The notes beneath the pieces are model-generated. The model saw only the letters and a list, made by a program, of their open reading frames with translations. It was not told the origin of the DNA and searched no databases. A stretch of DNA of 64,000 bases from Candidatus Pantoea edessiphila (GTDB taxonomy: Bacteria; Pseudomonadota; Gammaproteobacteria; Enterobacterales; Enterobacteriaceae): the NCBI RefSeq assembly GCF_002933345.1, contig NZ_PDKR01000003.1:1-64000 (forward strand), written 5' to 3'. Positions 31,284 to 43,038 of the stretch are shown here, one piece after another. Position numbers and translations under genes: made by a program. Position 1 is the first letter of the stretch; every line of letters begins with the position of its first letter.

Positions 31284-33089
31284 TTAATCATCTAAAAAAC
31301 TTCTAAGTATTTCACAACGACTAGGATGACGTAATTTACGTAAAGCTTTAGCTTCAATCTGTCTGATACGTTCTCTGGTAACATCAAACTGTTTACCTAC
31401 TTCTTCTAATGTATGATCAGTATTCATATCTATACCAAAGCGCATTCTTAATACTTTTGCTTCACGTGCAGTAAGGCCGGATAATATATCATTAGTCGCT
31501 GATCGTAAATTTTCAGAAGTTGCAGAATCCAATGGTAATATTAAGCTGGTGTCTTCAATAAAATCACCTAAATGTGAATCTTCATCATCACCAATTGGAG
31601 TTTCCATAGAAATAGGTTCTTTTGCAATTTTCAGTACTTTACGGATTTTATCTTCAGGTATAAACATACGTGCAGATAATTCTTCTGGTGTAGGCTCACG
31701 ACCTGTTTCTTGTAACATCTTACGTGATATACGATTTAGCTTGTTAATGGTTTCAATCATATGTACAGGAATCCGAATAGTACGAGCTTGATCAGCTATA
31801 GATCGTGTAATTGCTTGTCGGATCCACCATGTTGCATAAGTAGAAAATTTATATCCTCTTCGATATTCAAATTTATCAACTGCTTTCATTAAACCTATAT
31901 TGCCTTCTTGAATTAAATCTAAGAATTGTAAACCACGATTAGTATATTTTTTTGCTATTGAGATAACCAAACGTAAATTAGCTTCTACCATTTCTTTTTT
32001 TGCTCTTTTAGCTTTAGCTTCACCAATAGACATGCGTCTATTTATATCTTTTATTTGTTCAATAGTTAGTCCAGTTTCTTGTTCTATTTTTAATAATTTT
32101 TCTATACAAACTAAAATATCATCTTCGTGTTCTAAAAGCTTTTCAGACCATGGTGTATTCATTACTATAGCACTTTTGAGCCAAACGTAATTTGTTTCAT
32201 TTCCAGAAAACAACTTAATAAAGTTTTTCTTGGGCATTTTGCATAGTTCTACGCAAAACTTCATTATTACACGTTCTTGGAAACGTATGCGTTCAATCAT
32301 ATTACGCATGTGATTAACTAAATGATCAAACTGTTTTGGTACTAATCTAAATTGTTTAAATATTTCAGAAAGAGTCTGAATTGTAGCAATTGCATCTACA
32401 TGAGTACGACTTTTAATTTTAATTATAGTTCTAGTTATTTCATATTGAGCTCTAAGAGCTGAAAATTTTTCACGTGCTATTTCTGGATCTATTATTTCAT
32501 CCTCTTCATTGCAATCTTTTTCGCATAAATATGATTCATTATTGGATGAAATAGATATTAAATCTTCTTGCAGATTAGGATCTACAAAATTCATAATTAG
32601 ATCAGATAATTTAGACTCTCCTAATTCAACTTTATCATATTGATCTAATAGATAAGTTATAGCTTCTGGATATTCAGCAACTGAACACTGAACTTGATTA
32701 ATTCCCTCTTCAATTCTTTTTGCAATATCAATTTCTCCTTCACGAGTAAGTAATCCTACCGTGCCCATCTCACGCATGTACATACGAACCGGATCAGTAG
32801 TTCGCCCAATTTCAGATTCAACACTTGATAATACTTGAGCAGTCGCTTCTTCAACAGTATCATCATAATTATTAGAATTGCTTTCATTCAATATTAAATC
32901 ATCAGCATCTGGAGCTTTTTCAACCACCTGTATTCCCATATCATTTATTGTTTGAATTATATCTTCAATTTGATCTGAATCAGTAATATCTTCTGGTAAA
33001 TGATCGTTAACTTCGGCATAAGTTAGATATCCTTGCTCCTTACCTCTGGTAATAAGAAGTTTAAGCTGTGACTGTGAATTTTGTTCCAT
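31284..33089 (-). CDS. rpoD: RNA polymerase primary sigma factor (sigma-70)
   Basis: Directs housekeeping transcription. Region 1.1 starts [20 protein letters not shown]. Region 1.2 holds [16 protein letters not shown], and a non-conserved acidic region spans about 130-370. Regions 2-3 include [20 protein letters not shown]. Region 4.2 has [20 protein letters not shown] and ends LRSFLDD. Its 601 residues are near the E. coli 613. It lies downstream of rpsU-dnaG in the classic macromolecular synthesis operon. AGGAGTG at the ribosome binding site and a more G+C-rich leader lie upstream. Confidence 0.98.
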   Translation of the reverse strand: MEQNSQSQLKLLITRGKEQGYLTYAEVNDHLPEDITDSDQIEDIIQTINDMGIQVVEKAPDADDLILNESNSNNYDDTVEEATAQVLSSVESEIGRTTDPVRMYMREMGTVGLLTREGEIDIAKRIEEGINQVQCSVAEYPEAITYLLDQYDKVELGESKLSDLIMNFVDPNLQEDLISISSNNESYLCEKDCNEEDEIIDPEIAREKFSALRAQYEITRTIIKIKSRTHVDAIATIQTLSEIFKQFRLVPKQFDHLVNHMRNMIERIRFQERVIMKFCVELCKMPKKNFIKLFSGNETNYVWLKSAIVMNTPWSEKLLEHEDDILVCIEKLLKIEQETGLTIEQIKDINRRMSIGEAKAKRAKKEMVEANLRLVISIAKKYTNRGLQFLDLIQEGNIGLMKAVDKFEYRRGYKFSTYATWWIRQAITRSIADQARTIRIPVHMIETINKLNRISRKMLQETGREPTPEELSARMFIPEDKIRKVLKIAKEPISMETPIGDDEDSHLGDFIEDTSLILPLDSATSENLRSATNDILSGLTAREAKVLRMRFGIDMNTDHTLEEVGKQFDVTRERIRQIEAKALRKLRHPSRCEILRSFLDD

Positions 33090-33314
33090 AAGACGGTACC
33101 TACACTCCTGTGAATTAAATTAATGTCTATTTGGCTACGAGCTAACGTGTTGCTCATAAATAAAGCAAGAGTACAGCCTCTAGCAGAACAATACTTATAT
33201 AAGGCATGGCTTAAACAACAACGGTGACAAATCTATTCTATTTTTTTTGATTTTAACCGTGCTAATAAATCTATTATGAATTATAATATTTAAAATACAA
33301 AAAGGTTAAATAAA
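33090..33314 (-). promoter_or_regulatory. rpoD leader, more G+C-rich and apparently conserved
   Basis: The dnaG-rpoD interval, especially 33120-33230, is far richer in G+C than other spacers. Read leftwards, the last bases before the rpoD ATG (AGGAGTGTAGGTACCGTCTT) closely resemble the enterobacterial rpoD upstream sequence as I recall it. TTGTTG and TATAAG hexamers 16 bases apart (about 33198-33225, leftward) could be an internal promoter. The role is inferred. Confidence 0.45.
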
Positions 33315-35060
33315 CTATTTTTTTGCGAATGTTTGACTTAGGGCCCAAAATTTATTACGTTCTTCACTGTTTAATTTTTTGATACGATCACGTGAGATCA
33401 GTGATTCAAGTTGCTGTTCACGTAAATTATCGCGAATTTTATTTAATGAATCTTGAAAGACTACTTTGATTTGTTCATCTACTATCATGTGGTTCCACAA
33501 TGCTAATGTTTCAAGCTTATTTATAAAATTTGTTCCTCTATACAACTCTAATAGTTGTGATGTATTTAATTTAGGGTTTTTATTGCATTGTTTAACTAAT
33601 TCCATAAAAATAGGTAGACCAACAATTTTATATTCTGAAACATCATCAAAAGATGTTACTAATACTGATAATTTTGGATTTTGTATTAATAATGCTAATA
33701 AAATTTTCATAGTAGTAAATTTGAATGATGTACTTTTGGATGTGCTATTATTTTTTATTATTTTAGGTATTAATTTTTCAAGTTGATTATCATCAAGAAT
33801 TCCTAGTTTATTACCTAATTTTTGACGCATGTAAATGCGTAATGTTTTACCTGGAATTTGAGAAATTAACGGCAAAGCAAGAGCACTTAGTTTGGTCTTA
33901 CTATCACAAGAACTAAAATCCACCTTTCTCAATATAGTATCAAATAAAAAGGATGAAAGTGGAATTTTGTTTTTTATTCTTTTTTCAAAATTAATTTTGC
34001 CCTCTTTACGAATTAATTTATCTGGATCTTCGTTTGAAGGTAATAGTATAAAACCTAACTGATAACCATCCTCTAAATGAGGTAAAGCAACTTTAAGTGT
34101 TTTCCAAGCAGCTTGGAGTCCAGTTCGATCACCATCATAACAAAAAATTATATTTTTTGTGTTGCAGAATAGTTTTTGAATATGTTCGGATGTAATTGAA
34201 ACACCTAATAAAGCAACTGCATAATTTATTCCGTATTGTGATAATGAAATTACATCAGTATACCCTTCAACGATTATTAAATGACTAGGTTTAGGATTAT
34301 AATTTAATGCTTCATATAACCCGTAAATATGATGCCTTTTATGAAAGATAGGAGTTTCTGGAGAATTAAGATACTTAGGTATTTTATCTCCTATTGAACG
34401 TCCTCCAAAACCAACTATATGACCAGTTTTATTACGAATTGGGAAAACGATTCTTCCACGAAGTCGGTCATATAAATTACCATCTTTGCTGGTAACCAAT
34501 ATACCTGCTTTTATTAATAATTCACGTTCTTCATTGCTTTTACCAAAAAGATTAATAACATTATTGCAATTGAAAGGTGCATAACCAATGCTAAATTGAT
34601 CAATAACTATAGAATTTAATCCTCGATAATTAAGGTAATTTAAAGCATGCTTTCCAGTAGATTTTTTTAGTTCTGTTCTATACAAATTATTTATATTATT
34701 AATTAAGATATATAATTTTTTTCGAATAAATTTAATATTTTGATTTGAGCAATCTGAGTTTTCAAGTATTATATCAACATTGTTTGAATTAGCTAATTCT
34801 TCTACAGCTTCAACAAATTTGAGATGTTCATATTTCATTAAGAAATCGATTGCATTACCATAACTACCACAACCAAAACAATAGTAAAATTGTTTATCAC
34901 TATTCACACTAAAAGAAGGATTTTTTTCTGTATGAAAAGGACAGTATGCATAAAAGTTTTTTCCTTGTTTTTTTAAATTAATACGAATATTAATTAAATC
35001 AACAATATCTGTTTTAGCAAGCAATTCGATAATAAATTTACGTGAAATTTTTTCAGTCAT
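33315..35060 (-). CDS. dnaG: DNA primase
   Basis: Makes RNA primers for replication with DnaB. The N-terminal zinc ribbon has C40, H43, C61 and C64 (YCPFHTEKNPSF and YYCFGCG). The TOPRIM core contains IIVEGYTDVISLSQYGINYA and FCYDGDRTGLQAAWK. The C-terminal DnaB-interacting domain is present but diverged. Its 581 residues equal E. coli. It is the middle gene of rpsU-dnaG-rpoD. Confidence 0.97.
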   Translation of the reverse strand: MTEKISRKFIIELLAKTDIVDLINIRINLKKQGKNFYAYCPFHTEKNPSFSVNSDKQFYYCFGCGSYGNAIDFLMKYEHLKFVEAVEELANSNNVDIILENSDCSNQNIKFIRKKLYILINNINNLYRTELKKSTGKHALNYLNYRGLNSIVIDQFSIGYAPFNCNNVINLFGKSNEERELLIKAGILVTSKDGNLYDRLRGRIVFPIRNKTGHIVGFGGRSIGDKIPKYLNSPETPIFHKRHHIYGLYEALNYNPKPSHLIIVEGYTDVISLSQYGINYAVALLGVSITSEHIQKLFCNTKNIIFCYDGDRTGLQAAWKTLKVALPHLEDGYQLGFILLPSNEDPDKLIRKEGKINFEKRIKNKIPLSSFLFDTILRKVDFSSCDSKTKLSALALPLISQIPGKTLRIYMRQKLGNKLGILDDNQLEKLIPKIIKNNSTSKSTSFKFTTMKILLALLIQNPKLSVLVTSFDDVSEYKIVGLPIFMELVKQCNKNPKLNTSQLLELYRGTNFINKLETLALWNHMIVDEQIKVVFQDSLNKIRDNLREQQLESLISRDRIKKLNSEERNKFWALSQTFAKK

Positions 35061-35207
35061 GGGACCTATAGTTGTTGATTTTTAAAATAAAAAGGACTAA
35101 AGGCTTTATTTAAAAAAGCATTAAATACCACATACATTATTTTTATATTAATAATGAAAAATAAAAACAAGATTTATTAACAGTAGCAGAAAATATTAAT
35201 AATTAAT

Positions 35208-35423
35208 TTAATATAAACGAATATGACGTGCATTTTCACGGGCAATTTTTTTTGAATGACGCTTTATTGCTGAAGCTTTAGCACGTTTACGTTCTGATGT
35301 TGGTTTTTCATAAAATTCACGCCGACGCACTTCAGTTAAAATGCCTGCTTTTTCACAAGAACGTTTAAAACGACGCAAAGCTACATCGAATGGTTCATTT
35401 TCACGAACATTAATTACTGGCAT
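35208..35423 (-). CDS. rpsU: 30S ribosomal protein S21
   Basis: Small basic 30S protein needed for initiation. The 71 residues equal E. coli. [20 protein letters not shown] begins the protein and the Lys/Arg-rich tail ends [10 protein letters not shown]. It is first gene of the rpsU-dnaG-rpoD operon and is divergent from tsaD. A GGAGT ribosome binding site lies just 5' of the start. Confidence 0.98.
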   Translation of the reverse strand: MPVINVRENEPFDVALRRFKRSCEKAGILTEVRRREFYEKPTSERKRAKASAIKRHSKKIARENARHIRLY

Positions 35424-35638
35424 TGTAGTTACTCCTTAATAATTATTTAATCTAAATATATTATTGTTATGTTTATTTTAATAAATTATAATTCATTTAT
35501 TACAAAAGATTATTCTAATCTAGTATGAATTACTTTGTAAAGTATTAATCATTTCTAAAAAATAGAAATTGTCCTATTATGTAAAATTAAATTATTATTT
35601 ATATAATAATTTTATCAACTTAACAATCTGGTACTGAC

Positions 35639-36655
35639 ATGCGTATTTTGGGTATTGAAACGTCCTGCGATGAAACTGGTGTTGCAATTTACGATAACAG
35701 TTATGGCTTATTAAGTAATGAAGTATATAGTCAAGCAAAATTACATTCTTACTACGGAGGTGTGGTTCCAGAATTAGCATCACGTGAACATATATGTAAA
35801 ATTATACCATTAATCTTACTAGCTTTAGAACGGGCCAATCTAAAACCAAATCAAATTAATGCTATAGCATATACTGCAGGACCTGGTTTAATAGGTTCAT
35901 TGTTAGTTGGAATTACAGTTGGTCGTACTTTGGCTTTTTCATGGAAAATCCCAGCTATACCAGTACATCATATGGAAGGTCATATTATGTCTTCAATGCT
36001 AGAAGAAAACCCTCCAATATTTCCATTTTTAGCATTATTGATATCAGGTGGGCATACTCAATTAGTAAATGTTACTGGAATTGGATTATATAAAATATTA
36101 GGTGAATCAATTGATGATGCAGTAGGAGAGGCTTTTGATAAAATAGCTAGATTATTAGGTCTTAGTTATCCTGGTGGATCTATGTTGTCAAAAATAGCAA
36201 AAGATGGAATACCTGGTAAGTTTGTTTTTCCAAGACCTATGACTGGGGGTAATAATTTAAACTTTAGTTTTTCTGGTTTAAAAACTTGTGTTGCTAATGC
36301 TATCACTAAAAATAATAATAATTATCAGACACGTTGTGATATTGCTCACGCTTTTGAAGAGGCAGTAGTAGATACATTATTAATTAAATGTAAGAATGCC
36401 TTAGATTATACTGGGCTAAAAAGATTAGTGATAGCAGGTGGAGTGAGTGCTAACTGTACTTTACGTAAAAAAATGCTTAATATGGGTGAAAATTATAATA
36501 TAAAAATATTTCATTCTCGTCCAGAATTTTGTACTGATAATGGTGCTATGATAGCTTATGTTGGTATGTTACGTATTAATAGTAGTAGTAATCAAGACGA
36601 TCTTAGTATTAATGTTCGACCTCGATGGTCATTGACAGAACTATCTCCTATTTAA
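35639..36655 (+). CDS. tsaD: tRNA N6-threonylcarbamoyladenosine synthase catalytic subunit TsaD
   Basis: Transfers threonylcarbamoyl to A37 of ANN-reading tRNAs (t6A), working with TsaB, TsaC and TsaE in bacteria. It has ASKHA fold motifs: [19 protein letters not shown] at the start, metal ligands H111 and H115 in [17 protein letters not shown], and VAGGVSANC with the late [10 protein letters not shown]. Its 338 residues match E. coli (337). It is fully intact, which contrasts with the decayed tsaE at 13781. plsY, normally between tsaD and folB, is absent. Confidence 0.97.
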   Translation: MRILGIETSCDETGVAIYDNSYGLLSNEVYSQAKLHSYYGGVVPELASREHICKIIPLILLALERANLKPNQINAIAYTAGPGLIGSLLVGITVGRTLAFSWKIPAIPVHHMEGHIMSSMLEENPPIFPFLALLISGGHTQLVNVTGIGLYKILGESIDDAVGEAFDKIARLLGLSYPGGSMLSKIAKDGIPGKFVFPRPMTGGNNLNFSFSGLKTCVANAITKNNNNYQTRCDIAHAFEEAVVDTLLIKCKNALDYTGLKRLVIAGGVSANCTLRKKMLNMGENYNIKIFHSRPEFCTDNGAMIAYVGMLRINSSSNQDDLSINVRPRWSLTELSPI

Positions 36656-36816
36656 TAGTATTATAATTAATATTAGTTAATTAATTTTGAATATTATACT
36701 TTATTAATTAAATATTCTATTTATCAAGATATACATATTTTTAAAACCATATTATATTTAATATATTTTCAAATAAAATAATAACTAAAATATAAAATAA
36801 GTAAAAATAATAAATA

Positions 36817-37185
36817 ATGGATATAATATTTATAGAACAGCTAGTAATATTTACTACTATCGGTATTTATGATTGGGAAAAAAATATAAAACAAAAATTA
36901 ATTTTAGATGTTGAAATGATGTGGGATAAAAATTTATCTAATAACAGAGATGATATTGATAATTATTTAAATTACTCCGATGTGTCTGAAGCTATTTTGA
37001 CATATTTAACAGATAATCATTTTTTATTAATTGAAAAAGTAGCTGAAGGAGTAGCAAATTTATTAATGAAAAAATTTGGTTGTCCTGGAGTTTATATAAA
37101 AGTTAGCAAACCAAATGCTGTTGCTCAAGCAAAACAAGTAGGTATCAAAATCAAGCGTGGATTATTTCTTAAGAATTTAATATAG
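36817..37185 (+). CDS. folB: Dihydroneopterin aldolase
   Basis: Cleaves 7,8-dihydroneopterin to the hydroxymethyl pterin and glycolaldehyde in folate synthesis. The 122 residues equal E. coli FolB. Landmarks are MDIIFIEQLVIFTTIGIYDW at the start, EKVAEGVANLL with the active-site region, and VSKPNAVAQAKQVGIKI near the end. It lies convergent to cca. Confidence 0.96.
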   Translation: MDIIFIEQLVIFTTIGIYDWEKNIKQKLILDVEMMWDKNLSNNRDDIDNYLNYSDVSEAILTYLTDNHFLLIEKVAEGVANLLMKKFGCPGVYIKVSKPNAVAQAKQVGIKIKRGLFLKNLI

Positions 37186-37192
37186 AAGATAA

Positions 37193-38422
37193 CTATTTCA
37201 TATTTTTAATAAGACCTTTTTTAATAGCCTGGATTCTTCTTTTATTTAATTCTTGAGATATTTGAATGCCTTTAAGTCCTTGTTGAATAAGTTTTTTAGT
37301 TGAAACCTTTAAAGCTAATTTAAAAGTAAAAAGCAAATATCGACTTTGTTTATAATAAATATTTTCTAGTCCAGTACGACCTCTTGCATCAGCTTCGCTG
37401 ATAATGGCTATTTGTTCAACTCGATATGGTTTTCGCCATGCATCAATACGATTAAATAAGTCTACCAAAGACTCTATAGGTTGATGTTCAATATTATGAA
37501 TCATATCATGAAATTCGGTTACTATTATGGCCAAATTAGTGATTGAATTTGATATTCGCCAACGATTACATAAAGATTTTACTAATGATACTCCTAATTT
37601 TCCATGATTATGATGACTTGGCCATTTATTAGGAGGAGTTAATGATTTACCTACATCATGAAGTAATGTAGCAAACCTTACATCTATTGAATTAGATAGT
37701 GCTGCAGACATTGTTAAAGACATTAAAGTATGAATTCCTGTATCAATTTCTGGATGCCATTTAGCTGGCGATGGAATTCCAAATAGATTATTAATCTCTG
37801 GAATTAATATGTTTAATGCACCACATTCACGTAATACATAAAAATAAATCTGAGGATTATTTGACATAAGTGCTTTACTAGTTTCTTGCCATACACGTTC
37901 TACTGTTAAATCAGATAATTCTCCATTCTTAGCCATTTGATACATTAATTTTTTCGTTTCATTAGCTATTCTAAAATTTAAATGCGCAAAACTTGCAGCG
38001 AATCTTGCTACACGTAAAACACGAAGTGGATCTTCATTAAAAGCTGAAGATACATGACGTAACTTACGATGGACAATATCATATTGACCATTATATGGAT
38101 CAAATAAATTCCCTTTTTCATCGCATGCGATAGCATTAATAGTTAAATCTCTTCTTTTTAGATCTTGTTCTAATGTAATATCTGGTGTTGACCAAGTAAT
38201 AAATCCATTATAACCTTTTCCAGCCTTAGACTCAGTACGTGCTAGAGAATATTCCTCTCCATTATTTGGATTAATAAAAACGGGAAAATTATTACCTACT
38301 TGTTGATAACCTTTTTTAATCATTATTTCTGGAGTAGCACCTACCACAACCCAATCCTTATCTTGAATAGGTAAATTCAGCAATTTATTGCGAACCGCTC
38401 CTCCAACTAGAAAGATTTTCAT
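37193..38422 (-). CDS. cca: CCA-adding tRNA nucleotidyltransferase
   Basis: Adds or repairs the 3' CCA of tRNAs. The N-terminal class II nucleotidyltransferase has [12 protein letters not shown] and the catalytic D21/D23 in [18 protein letters not shown] and the neck region with [14 protein letters not shown] follow. The C-terminal HD domain has [11 protein letters not shown] and SHHNHGKLG. Its 409 residues match E. coli (412). It is needed at least for the tRNA-Ile at 30999, which lacks an encoded CCA. Confidence 0.97.
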   Translation of the reverse strand: MKIFLVGGAVRNKLLNLPIQDKDWVVVGATPEIMIKKGYQQVGNNFPVFINPNNGEEYSLARTESKAGKGYNGFITWSTPDITLEQDLKRRDLTINAIACDEKGNLFDPYNGQYDIVHRKLRHVSSAFNEDPLRVLRVARFAASFAHLNFRIANETKKLMYQMAKNGELSDLTVERVWQETSKALMSNNPQIYFYVLRECGALNILIPEINNLFGIPSPAKWHPEIDTGIHTLMSLTMSAALSNSIDVRFATLLHDVGKSLTPPNKWPSHHNHGKLGVSLVKSLCNRWRISNSITNLAIIVTEFHDMIHNIEHQPIESLVDLFNRIDAWRKPYRVEQIAIISEADARGRTGLENIYYKQSRYLLFTFKLALKVSTKKLIQQGLKGIQISQELNKRRIQAIKKGLIKNMK

Positions 38423-39434
38423 TAATAAATCTCCTTAACTTAAAACAATTATCCTGTTTTATATCTAAATATAAATTAATGATTTAAATATTATTTATTT
38501 AGATTAATGTTTTTAGTAGTTAATAATTTATTTTGATCTAATATTATGTAAATATTTTATCATTTATTTTGTAAGTTATAAATCAAACATTGATAATATA
38601 TATTACTTATGATAATAGAAATTACTAATAAATTTCTTTAAAAAATAAATTTTTATTCATGTAATTTTAATATTATGTTTTAAATAATTTTTAGTTAGTA
38701 AATAATAATTAAATATTGGTTTAAATTATTATTGAATGTAACTCCAAAAATTTAGATATTATATTTTTACTAAAACTAATTTTTAGAAAATAAAAAAATA
38801 TATTTTATTCTTTGAATATCAATTTATTATAGTTGAATAAAAATTTGATATGGTTATTTAACAAAATATGAATATGCTAAAATTAAATTTATTAAATAAT
38901 ATTTTTTATTTAAATAGCCAAAAATATAATTTCATTAAATCATAATGATTTTTATTTTTATTTAATTATTAAATATTTTTGCAAAGTTAAATATTTTAGA
39001 AGTGATTTTTAATAGAACAATAAAATAATATTTAATCTAACTTTTAAATTTAATATTATAATATTAATGATGGATTGTATATTAATAAAATTAAAATAAT
39101 ATACCAATTTAAAAAATTCTAAAGTTTATATTTATGATCATTATATAATTAAGAAAAATCTTATTAAGATTATTAATTAAAGTTACTATTGTAACTAATT
39201 TAGTTTAGTATCTTTAGTAAATTATTAAATAATATTACTAATAAAATTAAATAATCATAATTATGTATAAAATTATTTTAAAATAACATTATAATAACAA
39301 ATACAATTATTAATTGTATAATAAATATTACTGATATATATGCTAATATCTATTTAGGTTGTTTTGTTACTGAATTTATCATATTTATGGTAATTAATAC
39401 ACTTATTTAAGAGTTTATTAAAAGGTTTATTCCC
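38423..39434. other. 1.0-kb AT-rich spacer between cca and ribB
   Basis: The largest gene-free interval inside a conserved block. No coding trace is readable. Enterobacterial ribB has a long leader with an FMN riboswitch; its GGCGGGGYGAAATTCCC-like and ACCGGCGGTAAA-like blocks are absent from this interval. Confidence 0.6.
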
Positions 39435-40082
39435 ATGAATCAGAGGTTGTTTTCTGAATTTGGCTCATTATTACAACGAGTGGAGCGCTCTATTGATGCA
39501 TTAAATAAAGGAAGAGGTGTAATAGTAATAGATGATAAAAACCGTGAAAATGAAAGTGATTTAGTTTTTGCTGCCGAAACTATGACAGTAGAACAAATGG
39601 CATTAACAATTCGTTATTGTAGTGGAATTGTTTGTCTTTGTTTAAACGAAAGTCTTCGTCAAAAACTAGCTTTACCAATGATGGTAGAAAAAAATACAAG
39701 CTCTTACGGTACTGGATTTACCGTTACTATTGAAGCAGCTGTAGGTGTCACTACGGGAGTCTCTGCCAAAGACCGCATTACTACTATTCGTACTGCAATC
39801 GCTGATCATGCAAAACCTGAGGATCTTAATCGTCCTGGTCATGTTTTTCCCATTTGTGCTCGTAATGGAGGAGTTTTAGTTAGAGCGGGACATACTGAAG
39901 CAACAATAGATTTAGTAAAATTAGCAGGTTTTAAACCAGCGGGAGTTTTATGCGAACTTACTAATGATGATGGTTCAATGGCTCGCATGGAAGAAGCAAT
40001 TATTTTTGCTAAATATCACAATATGCCTATAGTAACTGTCAAAGATTTAATTATTTTTATTCGTGGTAAGAAAATATTTTAA
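39435..40082 (+). CDS. ribB: 3,4-dihydroxy-2-butanone 4-phosphate synthase
   Basis: Converts ribulose 5-phosphate to the four-carbon precursor of the riboflavin ring. The metal/substrate loop [16 protein letters not shown] is near 35-50. [21 protein letters not shown] and [28 protein letters not shown] (landmark: [11 protein letters not shown]) carry the catalytic residues. It has no fused GTP cyclohydrolase II. Its 215 residues match E. coli (217). An AAGG ribosome binding site precedes the ATG. Confidence 0.97.
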   Translation: MNQRLFSEFGSLLQRVERSIDALNKGRGVIVIDDKNRENESDLVFAAETMTVEQMALTIRYCSGIVCLCLNESLRQKLALPMMVEKNTSSYGTGFTVTIEAAVGVTTGVSAKDRITTIRTAIADHAKPEDLNRPGHVFPICARNGGVLVRAGHTEATIDLVKLAGFKPAGVLCELTNDDGSMARMEEAIIFAKYHNMPIVTVKDLIIFIRGKKIF

Positions 40083-40318
40083 TTATATTCCAGATCATTA
40101 CTAAAATTTTAATTATTAAAATTAAAAAGATATAATTTAGTGCATAAAAAGCGTTACTTTGTTAATTAATGTGTTAACATCTAAAGCCTGGTGTTTTTAT
40201 TAATTGTTTAAAAATAAATTGTCTTAATACATTTTTATTCTATAATGTTTATTTATATAATTCTTAATAATGAAATTATTTAATCTTAAATATTTTAAGT
40301 TGTAATAATGAGACATAT

Positions 40319-41056
40319 ATGTTGCTAATACTGCGTATTATTTTCGTTGTTATTTATTCATTTTTAATGTTTACAATAGGTTTTATTTGGTGTTTGTTTT
40401 CTCCTAAGAATCCACAAAATCTATCAATATGTGGTGGAATGTTTAGTATATTATCATCATTATTTGGAATTAAAATTAAATTAAGAAAATCTAAATCTGT
40501 AGAAAATTATTTGGGTAATGCCATTTATATAGCGAATCATCAAAATAATTATGATTTAGTTATATTATCTAAAATCATACCTAATAATACAGTGACTATA
40601 GGTAAAAAAAATTTATTTTGGATTCCGTTTTTTGGTTTATTTTATTGGATTACTGGCAATATTTTTATTGATCGTAATAAAAAAATGAAAGCTTATAGCA
40701 CTATTATGAAATTAGTAAATCAACTAAAAGAAAAGCGTATTTCATTTTGGATATTTCCCGAAGGGACTCGTAATAATGGACGTGGTTTATTGCCCTTCAA
40801 ATCTGGAGCTTTTCAAGCTGCTATAATGGCAAAAGTACCTATTATTCCTGTAGTTTTTTCAAATACTAATAATATTAATCTTAATCGTTTAAAAAATGGT
40901 TTGGTAATTATTGAAATGCTTGCTCCTATAGAATTTAAAACATATAAATATTTATCAGTTCGTGAATTATCTAGATTATGTCATAATTTAATATTAAAAA
41001 AATTTGAAATTTTAAATGCTGAAATCGAAACTAGGAAAGAATATAATGATATATAA
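40319..41056 (+). CDS. plsC: 1-acyl-sn-glycerol-3-phosphate acyltransferase
   Basis: Makes phosphatidic acid at the inner membrane. There is one N-terminal membrane helix (about 4-24), then the NHQNNYD motif (HX4D) near 74 and IFPEGTRNNGRGLLPFKSGA near 141. Its 245 residues match E. coli PlsC. Upstream plsY is missing from its place beside tsaD, so the source of the first acyl transfer is not visible here. Confidence 0.96.
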   Translation: MLLILRIIFVVIYSFLMFTIGFIWCLFSPKNPQNLSICGGMFSILSSLFGIKIKLRKSKSVENYLGNAIYIANHQNNYDLVILSKIIPNNTVTIGKKNLFWIPFFGLFYWITGNIFIDRNKKMKAYSTIMKLVNQLKEKRISFWIFPEGTRNNGRGLLPFKSGAFQAAIMAKVPIIPVVFSNTNNINLNRLKNGLVIIEMLAPIEFKTYKYLSVRELSRLCHNLILKKFEILNAEIETRKEYNDI

Positions 41057-41395
41057 ATCAAGTTCTTATATACTAAAATTTTAATAAATTAAAATATTAA
41101 ATAATAAAATGTAAATATTATGATAAATTATTTTATAAACACCATTAAATAGCACATTTATGTATAAATTTTACAGGTCATACTAGAAACAGCATATTAA
41201 ATAATAAAATTTCATCTAAAATAAACATGCATAATCTATTTATTTTAAAATTAATGAAACAACTATTTTTGTATTTAATTTAACTTTTTACTAATAATTA
41301 TAATGTAAACTATGTTATATTCATTAACAATGAATGATACAGTATTTGTTAATGAGTACTAGAATAGGGACGTGCTGTTTTTAGGAAATTAATTT
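41057..41395. other. AT-rich spacer upstream of prfC
   Basis: About 340 bases marking a synteny break between plsC (68 min in E. coli) and prfC (99 min). No gene is readable. A TATAAT hexamer lies at 41299-41304 but I see no convincing -35 at the right distance. AGGAAA precedes the prfC start. Confidence 0.45.
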
Positions 41396-42976
41396 ATGTG
41401 TAATTCCTTTTTAGAAGAGGTCGCACGTCGTCGCACCTTTGCAATTATATCCCATCCAGATGCTGGCAAAACTACAATTACAGAAAAAATATTACTGTTT
41501 GGTAAAGTAATTAAGACAGCTGGTACAATAAAAAGTCGTGGCTCAAATAAATATGCTAAATCTGATTGGATGCAAATTGAAAAACAAAGAGGTATATCTG
41601 TTACTACATCTGTAATGCAATTTTTATACTGCGGTAAATTAATTAATTTATTGGATACTCCTGGACACAAAGATTTCTCAGATGATACTTATCGTACTTT
41701 AGCTGCGGTTGACTGCTGTTTAATGATTATTGATGCTTCTAAAGGTGTAGAAGAAAGAACTCATAAATTAATGGAAGTTGCACGATTAAACGATATACCT
41801 GTTTTAACTTTTATGAATAAATTTGATTGTGATATACGTGATCCATTTGATTTATTAGATGAAACAGAAAAAAAACTTAATATTGATTGTACACCAATTA
41901 CTTGGCCAATAGGTTTTGGTAAAAATTTCAAGGGTAGTTATAATCTTTACAACGATATTATATATAAATATCAAGCTGGAAAAGGTCATAAAATAAAAGA
42001 ATTGAACATTATTGAAGGTATTGATAATTATAATCTTGATGCTGAGATAGGTAGTGAACTAGCCATGAAATTACGTAGTGATATTAAATTAATAAAAGAA
42101 TCTTTTTTTGAGTTTGATCAAAAAAAATTTTTAAATGGTAAATTATCCCCTGTACTTTTTGGTTCTGCATTGGGTAATTTCGGCATTGATCATATATTAA
42201 ACTATTTAGTTTCATGGGCTCCATCTCCGATGCCACGTAATACAGATATGCGTTTGGTGTATCCAAAAGAAAAAAAATTTTCTGGATTTGTATTTAAAAT
42301 TCAAGCTAATATGGATCCAAAACATCACGATAGAATAGCATTTATTCGTATAGTATCTGGAAAATATAACAAAGGTATGAAATTATATCATGTTCGTACT
42401 AAAAAAAATATGATTATTTCTGATGCATTGACGTTCATAGCTGGTGATAGAATACATACAAAAGAAGCATATTCAGGTGATATTATAGGTTTGCATAATC
42501 ATGGTTCCATTAAGATTGGTGACACCTTTACACAAGGTGAAAACATAAATTTTTTAGGAATTACTAAATTTGCTCCTGAAATTTTTCATAGTGTTCGTCC
42601 TAAAGATCCTTTTAGGCAAAAGCAATTATATAATGGCTTGGTTGAAATATCAGAAGAGGGTAATGTACAATTCTTTCGTATTATTCATAATAACGAATGT
42701 ATTATTGGTACAATAGGTATGCTACAATTTGATATGGTTGTATCACGTTTGAATTATGAATATAAAGTAGAAGCTATATATACAAATGTTAAAATTTCTA
42801 CTGTACGTTGGTTAGAATGTAATAATTTTAAAAAATTTCAATCATTTCAAAATAATCATAAAGCAAATATTGCATTAGATAGCAATAATAATATAATATA
42901 TATCGCTTACAATATGGTTAATTTAAAAATTGTACAAGAACGTTATCCAGAAATTATTTTTAATAAAACCCAATAA
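41396..42976 (+). CDS. prfC: Peptide chain release factor 3
   Basis: GTPase that recycles RF1/RF2 after termination. G1 is [13 protein letters not shown] near 20, G3 is [14 protein letters not shown] near 87, and G4 is NKFD. The C-terminal RF3-specific domain has [11 protein letters not shown]-type motif [11 protein letters not shown]. Its 526 residues match E. coli (529). It is dispensable in E. coli and often lost from small genomes, so an intact copy is notable. Confidence 0.96.
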   Translation: MCNSFLEEVARRRTFAIISHPDAGKTTITEKILLFGKVIKTAGTIKSRGSNKYAKSDWMQIEKQRGISVTTSVMQFLYCGKLINLLDTPGHKDFSDDTYRTLAAVDCCLMIIDASKGVEERTHKLMEVARLNDIPVLTFMNKFDCDIRDPFDLLDETEKKLNIDCTPITWPIGFGKNFKGSYNLYNDIIYKYQAGKGHKIKELNIIEGIDNYNLDAEIGSELAMKLRSDIKLIKESFFEFDQKKFLNGKLSPVLFGSALGNFGIDHILNYLVSWAPSPMPRNTDMRLVYPKEKKFSGFVFKIQANMDPKHHDRIAFIRIVSGKYNKGMKLYHVRTKKNMIISDALTFIAGDRIHTKEAYSGDIIGLHNHGSIKIGDTFTQGENINFLGITKFAPEIFHSVRPKDPFRQKQLYNGLVEISEEGNVQFFRIIHNNECIIGTIGMLQFDMVVSRLNYEYKVEAIYTNVKISTVRWLECNNFKKFQSFQNNHKANIALDSNNNIIYIAYNMVNLKIVQERYPEIIFNKTQ

Positions 42977-43038
42977 ATGCTCATATTTAGAATGACGATA
43001 TTGTAAATAAATATTTTATTTTTAATAAGAGATAAACA

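Noticed and set aside
33123-33227. 34-codon plus-strand ORF in the dnaG-rpoD gap
   Set aside because: No recognised homology and it runs antisense to the rpoD leader; conservation of the leader explains the composition better.
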